Part shown: piece after piece, positions 58,201 to 64,000 of the stretch
How positions within the stretch are numbered: the stretch's first letter is position 1
Layout of the letters: each line of letters begins with the position of its first letter
Assembly: GCF_963678635.1 (NCBI RefSeq)
Contig: NC_087069.1
Location: forward strand, 23,344,360-23,408,359
Length of the DNA stretch: 64,000 bases
Direction of reading: 5' to 3'
Source: Symsagittifera roscoffensis
Taxonomy: Eukaryota; Xenacoelomorpha; Acoela; Convolutidae
The notes under the pieces: model-generated
Databases searched by the model: none
What the model was told of the DNA's origin: nothing
What the model saw: the letters and a program-made list of their open reading frames with translations, nothing else
Translations under genes and position numbers: made by a program

Positions 58201-59191
58201 ACTTCCGAAGAGAAATCAAAGCATCTGGCAACTGATAAAACCCAATTCAAGGCGACCAAAGTTCCACTACATTGTTTCTTTGATCCATTTTTAGCTGTGA
58301 TTAAAGTTTGAACGTAGAACGATCTTTCCGGAGCTTCGTAACCATCGAACCATCCAAAAGTGTACCTGTCAATCCATTTTTTGTAAAAAGTGACGTCATA
58401 AAACACTGAATATCCTTGATCACAGTATTGAGGTCCAGTTGATGTTACACCGTAGAGGCAATAAGTTTGGTCATTCCAATTGGAATAAAAAAGGGCAGAA
58501 CCGCTATCCGCATAACACGTACCAAGATTTTTTGGGTCCCTTTTTCACTCTTTTTAGTAATTAACAATTTTCTTTATTGAGTTCGTAAAAGTCACGTTTT
58601 TCCCCCTGTTTTTGTCAGCTGAAAATGATGTTGCCGAGAAAAATAATAAAAACCCAAAGGTGAAGTGCGAATTGTGCTAGAAAGCCCAGACTGTTGCTTT
58701 GAAATTTGGATAAACAGTAAATTAGCTTGTATTAGCTAACATATTAATTCGTCCAGTTAAGAAACCTGATGCTCACAGGGGCTATGGAAGTATAAAACCA
58801 ATTAGTTTCCAAACTCTCAAATTTTAAAGAAAATCAATGACTGAATTTCTTTGGCGGATGCCTAAAAAACTCTATGCGTACTAAAGGTTAAATGGTGTGA
58901 ATTGCCAAAACTTTTTTAAGAATTTCAAATTTCTTTTACAAAATCTAATGTTGTTCTAGCTAAATGGGACCCATTTTTTCCTTTTTTGTCAGAAGAGTCA
59001 ATTGCACAAATTTGATTAACACCCATGTCATGATCAATCGTTGGGGATTTTTCGCAATCAGAATTGTTTGTTTCATTAAGGTAAATTTCTTGAAGTCGTT
59101 CTGGAAGTGTTGACGGAGGCCATTTTTTTGGTGTTCCATTACCGGGTTTATGATAACCCATTCCTGAAGCACTTTTTCCAGTTTCATATAT
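54763..59191 (-). CDS. Multi-domain trypsin-like protein, 5' partial; second domain catalytically dead
   Basis: Four exons (59191-58971, 58539-58203, 55455-55377, 55258-54763) carry the end of one S1 (chymotrypsin-like) domain and the whole of a second. Domain 1: SASGMG and LQEIYLNETNNSDCE (the usual SGWG and LQ...C strand), MGVNQICAID, then CYADSGSALF with the catalytic Ser, YCLYGVTSTG and KWID. Domain 2 follows directly: FGWFDGYEAP in place of IVGG, CSGTLVALNWVLSVARCF (His57 replaced by Arg), ENIALIQL (Asp102 replaced by Asn), SSDYGTALF (Ser195 replaced by Tyr), ending KLKDWLDQFL. Such non-catalytic domains usually bind or regulate. The first domain's N-terminus and any signal peptide lie upstream and were not found. 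Confidence 0.78.
55377..55455 (-). CDS. Trypsin-like gene, small exon of domain 2
   Basis: Acceptor tgtgttttag|AAAAAA, donor CATAG|GTACGT. Encodes KIRVRFMSGRNFSEKEISAK and LFHIH, the strand that precedes the catalytic Asp region. Its phases fit the next exon exactly. Confidence 0.72.
55859..56382 (+). repeat. CG-palindrome repeat, copy 4
   Basis: Complete: start hairpin TTTCGACTTTCGATAAG to end hairpin AGGGCTTCACCCTGATACG and CTTGTT. In the long intron of the trypsin-like gene. Confidence 0.78.
56441..56530 (+). repeat. CG-palindrome repeat, start fragment
   Basis: TTCGTTCCGCTGATTCGATA followed by AAATATTTGTTTTCGGGGTA resembles the family start only. Confidence 0.5.
56568..56798 (+). mobile_element. 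hAT-like MITE lacking its right end
   Basis: Starts CAGGAGCGGCTTTAGG and ends within CATCGAGAAAATC. Flanks CAATTTAT and CAATTAAT agree at 7 of 8 bases, suggesting that the inverted end was deleted after insertion. Confidence 0.6.
57256..57738 (-). repeat. CG-palindrome repeat, copy 5 (minus orientation)
   Basis: Forms an inverted pair with copy 4, about 0.9 kb apart in the same intron. Its start hairpin is missing. Confidence 0.75.
58203..58539 (-). CDS. Trypsin-like gene, exon joining domain 1 end and domain 2 start
   Basis: A single open frame runs from the CYADSGSAL box through the terminal helix of domain 1 into the VLSVARCF strand of domain 2, proving the tandem arrangement. The acceptor (AAAAAG|GGACCC) lacks a pyrimidine tract. 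The only GT near the end (GAA|GTTGAG) is phase 0, while the next exon needs phase 1. Confidence 0.72.
58971..59191 (-). CDS. Trypsin-like gene, exon with domain 1 middle part
   Basis: Acceptor gtttttccag|ATATAT, good pyrimidine tract, phase 0. The proposed donor AATGG|GTCCCA is weak; the open frame continues further to 58925, where GTAAAA at about 58933 is an alternative donor. Confidence 0.65.
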
Positions 59192-59916
59192 CTGGAAAAA
59201 CGGTTTTTGCCCCAAAAAAAACAGTTTTCAGATTACCAATTGTTTTTCGAAAAAATCTAAAAAACGCTATGTGACTTATTGAGACACCATTCTCCCAAAA
59301 ATGTGCAAAAATTATTACATTTAGTATGTTTTAGTATCTTTTTGCCAAATAACTTTTAAATTATCAATTTTGAAAAAAAAGCAAAAGTAATTTAGAAAAA
59401 GTGTGGAAGCAATGTTGTTTTTTGGATGTTGACCTTGAGCGAACGAGCAATCAGTTATTTTTTATCGTGGGTGGAAACCTTTCGAAAACGTTGTAAAGGC
59501 TGCTTCGTTCAGCCTATGACTAAAGTGTGAATTTCGAATTAGTTGTCAAAGTCGGGACATGTATCCCGAACTTGACAATCTGTTAAAGTGAACTTGAATC
59601 GAATAGGCTCACTGTTTTCAAGAGATAGCAGTTAAAACATATAAATTTACGCACTGAACGTGAAATCCGTATAAACAAAATTTGTTGTTTAAGTTTTAGT
59701 TTAGTTACAATTTCCACGATGGGTTGCTTTTTCACTTGAGGCAGCCAGCAGTTTTTTCGGGAGTTCCAGTCTTTTGCCTTTCAAACTTCAGCTCAACCTT
59801 TTAGTTGGTTTCACTTGGAGCAGTCAATTTTTTTGGCGATAGCACTGAGGGAGAATTGTGACTGAAACAACCATTTGTCAGATTCAGCCGAGGGTTTTGA
59901 CGACTAAACATCCGAG

Positions 59917-61900
59917 ATGGAGAAAATAGGAGAATCTGAAACTATCACTGACGCAGAAAACCGCGTTAAACGTGACCGGGAAGAAATCTTAGATGAGACC
60001 AAAAATCAGACACAACTTTTTTTTATCACGAGGAAGATAAAAATATGAAGTCAAAGCCGTTTTTCTCATAAAGGACATAAGAATAGATAACAATTCCTCC
60101 AGAGTTTTGGAGTCAGTATAGCTACTACTTCAATTAAAGATTTTTACAAACAAAGTACATACCTTTTTACGAAAGAAAAAAACTTTGTTGTCGAGTGCAT
60201 TGCGTTTTATCATTCACCGCAGAACGAACGGTAAGGACTTGGAGGATTCTTTTCTCGATGTTTGTGACAAATAGACCAATGCAGTGGGTTCATTTCGTTT
60301 GACAAAGAAAATTTAGGGGACCTAAAAATATTATTTATTTATGTTCAACGGGAATTATTCGTCCATCCCGGAGAACTTCCAGAATAAATCCTAATGTCAG
60401 CCCTTTTAAAAGAAGAAAGCCACTTACCGTCTCGATCTTTAGAAAACGGATAGGCCAAATTTCACTTCATTGAAGTCGCTCACATTTTTCTAGACCAAAC
60501 AAGAACCGACAAAGTTGATGAAAAAAATATTTACCTGCAAAACCGTGAATCAAGAGCCCAGAATAGCAAAAACGTCAGAACAGAAATCAAATAGAAAATC
60601 TGAACCATGCTAATTTTGCGGTAACATTCATTCATCCAATCATCGAAATTCATGTACAGCTAAAAATGTCTATTAGCTGGATGCCTATTAGGCCTAGATC
60701 TCAGCGCATCTCTAAGTATGCGCACAAAAAGAGAAGTTTTCAATCCTTGAGAGGTCAGTTCTATCTACCACCGAGGAGTCATATCTCTGGAAAGAACACT
60801 AAACATCCAAATTTAGCAGTGTTTTCTCCAGATCAGGAAAACAAAATAAACACTATCCCCATTTGGTCTTCTAGGACCCATTAGAACTAATTCAAGAATA
60901 AGGAAGCAGATCCAAAATCAGTCGAAAGTGAGATTAGTAATATATATCCAACCCGATGAAAGAAGATCAATTTGATAACTTACGCAAATGTACTAGCGAC
61001 CACTTCGTAGCTCTAGTTGGCATCACTGCAAAAAAGACAAATCAAAAAAATTAGCAATAGATGCAAAAACGATGAACGTAAAAATTGTTGAAATAAGTTT
61101 CAGATGACCAAGTTTTTGGAACACTTGGTTTTTGCATCTCAAATCATCACTTCTGACAAGTCTTGGGATCAGTAATTTAGTTAGCAGTTTTGTAATTTGA
61201 ATCAGCAGTCATTGAATTTTGTATGTGGGGGATTCACCGGTTTCAAAACTTTATGGTCTTACTGTTTCGCGAAAGAAAAATTGAATTTGTTTTACAAAAC
61301 ATTCTGGGAGTCTATAAATTCTAGATGACATTTCAATCATATTCACATGGTCTTACTCAGATTATTACAGAAATGTCGAAACAGTATTCCAAAAGCCAGA
61401 TAAAGAAAATTTTACAATCGTCTCAGTGAGAGTTTTCATTGGAAAAAAATCACCTGGTTAGGTTTCGATTATCATACACTCGGGACATTCTAAAGTCCAA
61501 ACAGTAAGCGACCTGAAACCACGGAGAACTCTCAAACAGTTAAGATCTCTCATGGGCCAATAAATACATCAAAAAAAGTTCTTTCCAAATTTACAACATC
61601 ACACCACAAACATAACTATTCATTGAAAACTAGCCAATAGAGAAAATTAGTCTAAGAACATGATCAAAAACCATTCACAAATAGTTTTATTTTGATTTCC
61701 GAGATAGCTAAAATGCAACCTTTCGACGATCACGAGCAAAAAGCAATGCTTTTTACAACAAACTAGGCGTGGTTCTGGAGGAAAAAATAGCAGATGTTAC
61801 CTATAGGTATCAGTTTCATTCCCATCCCAACTTAAAAGAAGTTCAAAGAAAGTATAACTAATGACTCGGAGTTTTGAACCATGGACTGATCAGGCGAATA
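59917..61900 (+). pseudogene. Relic of a second Ty3/gypsy-like retrotransposon
   Basis: Fragments in element order on the plus strand: a 43-codon hydrophilic frame (59917-60048, MEKIGESETITDAEN), a zinc-knuckle remnant (60608-60655) with one Cys-finger residue replaced by a stop but the same CX2CX7HX3C spacing as the 14-21 kb element, an RT connection motif LKPRRTLKQLRSLMG (61513-61557), and an RNase H start NKLGVVLE (about 61760-61783). Many stops and shifts lie between. Its LTRs were not identified. Confidence 0.55.
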
Positions 61901-64000
61901 ACTTCAAAATTACTTCTTAATAAGTAGAATCAAGCATAAAAATCATCTATCCAACAATGAATTCTAACAAACGAAACGGGTCCTATTAATTGAGAATAAC
62001 TAGATGCGCAGACAGACTTTTGCTTTTTGACAACGAGGTAAACCTCATTAAATAAAAGTAATAATTGGGTACTATCTCCCAAAAACCTTTCGGTTAAAAA
62101 CCTCTGAACTTCATTTTACGTTGAAATCTTTTATCGTGAAAGTTCTTTGAAGCATGATACACCATCAGATGTCAGTCAAATCACAGAGAGTTACTCATAC
62201 ATCATCAAAAATCAGTAAGATTTCATTTTGCCATGGGATTCTAAGCAGCTTAACACATTTCCATCGAACTTTGCACGATATGGAAACGTGTTTTCATCGT
62301 TATTCAAAAACGATTATATAAAATCACATCTGGTCAAAACCGATCTTAATATCGTCCATATTTTGATCCTTTACCCATCCTATAGAACAAACTATCTTTG
62401 AACTGAACCAATTTATTTTTCTCAATTTTCGGAAAGCATGCTGGTCCCGGAAGACTCAATAGTTAGGCTAATGAGAAGTTCAGTTTCGAATAAAAGCATT
62501 TCGCCGCACCGACACTCATTTTTGCAATTTCTGGAAATCAACTGCAGTCTTTGATGGGTGTGTAACGATAGATGATAGGATAGCCGGTATCAGTGTTTGC
62601 AGAAAGCAGCACTCTCAAGTCTCCAACGTTCTCATCACATACAAGATGCGATGATTGACGCGTCTCAAAACGTGTGGTGTCCACAGTTCAATCGGAAAAT
62701 CGTAACAACTTGCATAAAATAATCATAATTTTTCATGGCACAAAATTTCGTAAGAACATTTAACCAATGTGTGTGTTCATTTTTGATGAGCCTCTCCTGA
62801 TTTTTGATACTCCCAATTTGGCATTTCAATTGGATTATGCAGAATTTTTATCGGATGGAAGAAATACTCAAATGATATTTAAGTTGCGGCAGACAGATAT
62901 TCAAAACTTCCATCGGTTATATTAACCCGTTCAACAGGTACCAACATTTTTATCAAATATTTATACGAAGATTTAGCTGCACATGGTATTCCCAACTGAT
63001 TATTGTCCTAAAAACAGAACTGTTCTAAAAACAATCTAACGGGCGAGCTTTGAAAAAATGGAGGTTTTAATCACAGATTTTTCCAGTAGGAGATCACCGC
63101 TAATGCGGTATAACGAATGGACAATGCAAGCTAGTAAAATACATTTGAGTGCAACCCATCTAGAAGGAAATTATTTGATAAAAAGACGCCTTGAAAGCTA
63201 TATTTTTTGATATACGTACTACAAAAAAACTCAGTAGCTCATTTAAAGGGCAACGGCCCCTCTGCTTAACAATCTATCGACTGGAACTCTTATACTTCGT
63301 TCAGATACTCTTGTGCTTTCGTCTTCAAAGGCAAAACGTATTTTTGAGGAGCTATTTCTGAGTTTTTCTTGTTAAGTAGAAGTATTCGGGAAAGTATTGG
63401 ACCGGAAATCTCAGAACCATTTTCTAAAGTATTTACCAATCAAATAAAAAATCAAAAGTATTATATTATGATTTCATTTTTTACATTTTTTACACAATTT
63501 TTTACAGAGTATAAATAACGCTTCTAGAAATTTAGATCGAAGAACAAAGACAATTTTCATGAAGAAAAGCAAAAGACCCGGGGCACATCTCATCTACCTC
63601 GTCAGAAGAAGACACTCTCATTTCAAAGTGAGCGCCTAAACACAGACTTCTGGCCGAATCAAGTACGACAAATCTGCGCCTTAATTTTCACTCGTGCCTT
63701 ATTTTCAATGGTACCAATGGTTTTTACCATCCCCCGGCTAAACCCCCCGGTATATCCCCCGAGATATATTCGATTGGTTCAAATTTATATGACTGAACCG
63801 CAAAACAAAAAATAAAATGCAAGAACTTTTTGACATTTACAACAAGCACTTGGCAAAAGTTTTCTGAAAGGAACTGGGCTTTGGTATTTGTAGCGTTTAC
63901 CGGCACAAGAGCAAGCTTCTAATTTCATGCGTTCACCCGGCTGGCATATTTAAAACAGCTGAAACAGACAGCATCTTACGTCAAGGGGCCGTACATCAAC
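61901..64000. other. No gene recognised
   Basis: May include the decayed integrase end of the relic, but no motif is clear enough. The trypsin-like gene's upstream exons were looked for on the minus strand and not found. Confidence 0.35.

Overview
The window is AT-rich animal nuclear DNA: spliced genes with GT/AG introns, AATAAA signals, dense LTR and DNA transposon remains, and no operons. The strongest gene is a vesicular inhibitory amino acid transporter (VGAT / SLC32A1 / UNC-47 family). Its wording, together with BEL/Pao and Ty3-type elements, suggests an invertebrate, probably a protostome (inference; no species is claimed). One run of 200 Ns marks an assembly gap.

Layout. 1-1 kb: 3' end of a BEL/Pao retrotransposon with an open integrase frame, followed by a degenerate tRNA-derived sequence with intact A and B boxes. 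3.5-6.8 kb (minus): a two-exon gene for a 218-residue coiled-coil protein. 7.2-30.5 kb: a nested repeat block. It contains a 1.35 kb tandem duplication rich in hairpins, a 931 bp element with CCCGGG inverted ends, a broken 6.8 kb Ty3-like retrotransposon (minus), hAT-like MITEs and a 118 bp satellite array. Most of it reads as one 3.8 kb segment duplicated in tandem: copy B (26.04-29.80 kb) is compact, while copy A (12.42-26.04 kb) was swollen by insertions. 32-33.3 kb: another MITE and a CG-palindrome repeat.

35.69-51.46 kb (plus): the VGAT gene. Six coding exons join in frame to 508 residues; intron 2 is 11.4 kb and full of repeats. 51.8-53.5 kb: an unusual CG-bearing 26 bp minisatellite and a 67 bp inverted repeat. 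54.76-59.19 kb (minus): four exons of a multi-domain trypsin-like protein. The first visible domain keeps its active-site serine; in the second, all three catalytic positions are replaced. 59.9-61.9 kb (plus): scattered fragments of a second, much older Ty3-like element. 62-64 kb: nothing recognised.

Only three host genes are visible (coiled-coil, VGAT, trypsin-like) and nothing links them functionally. The most unusual content is repeat biology: the nested tandem duplication with a satellite born inside one copy, the palindrome-rich CCCGGG-TIR family, and the CG minisatellite. All coordinates, splice joins and motif counts were read by eye; no alignment or database search was run.
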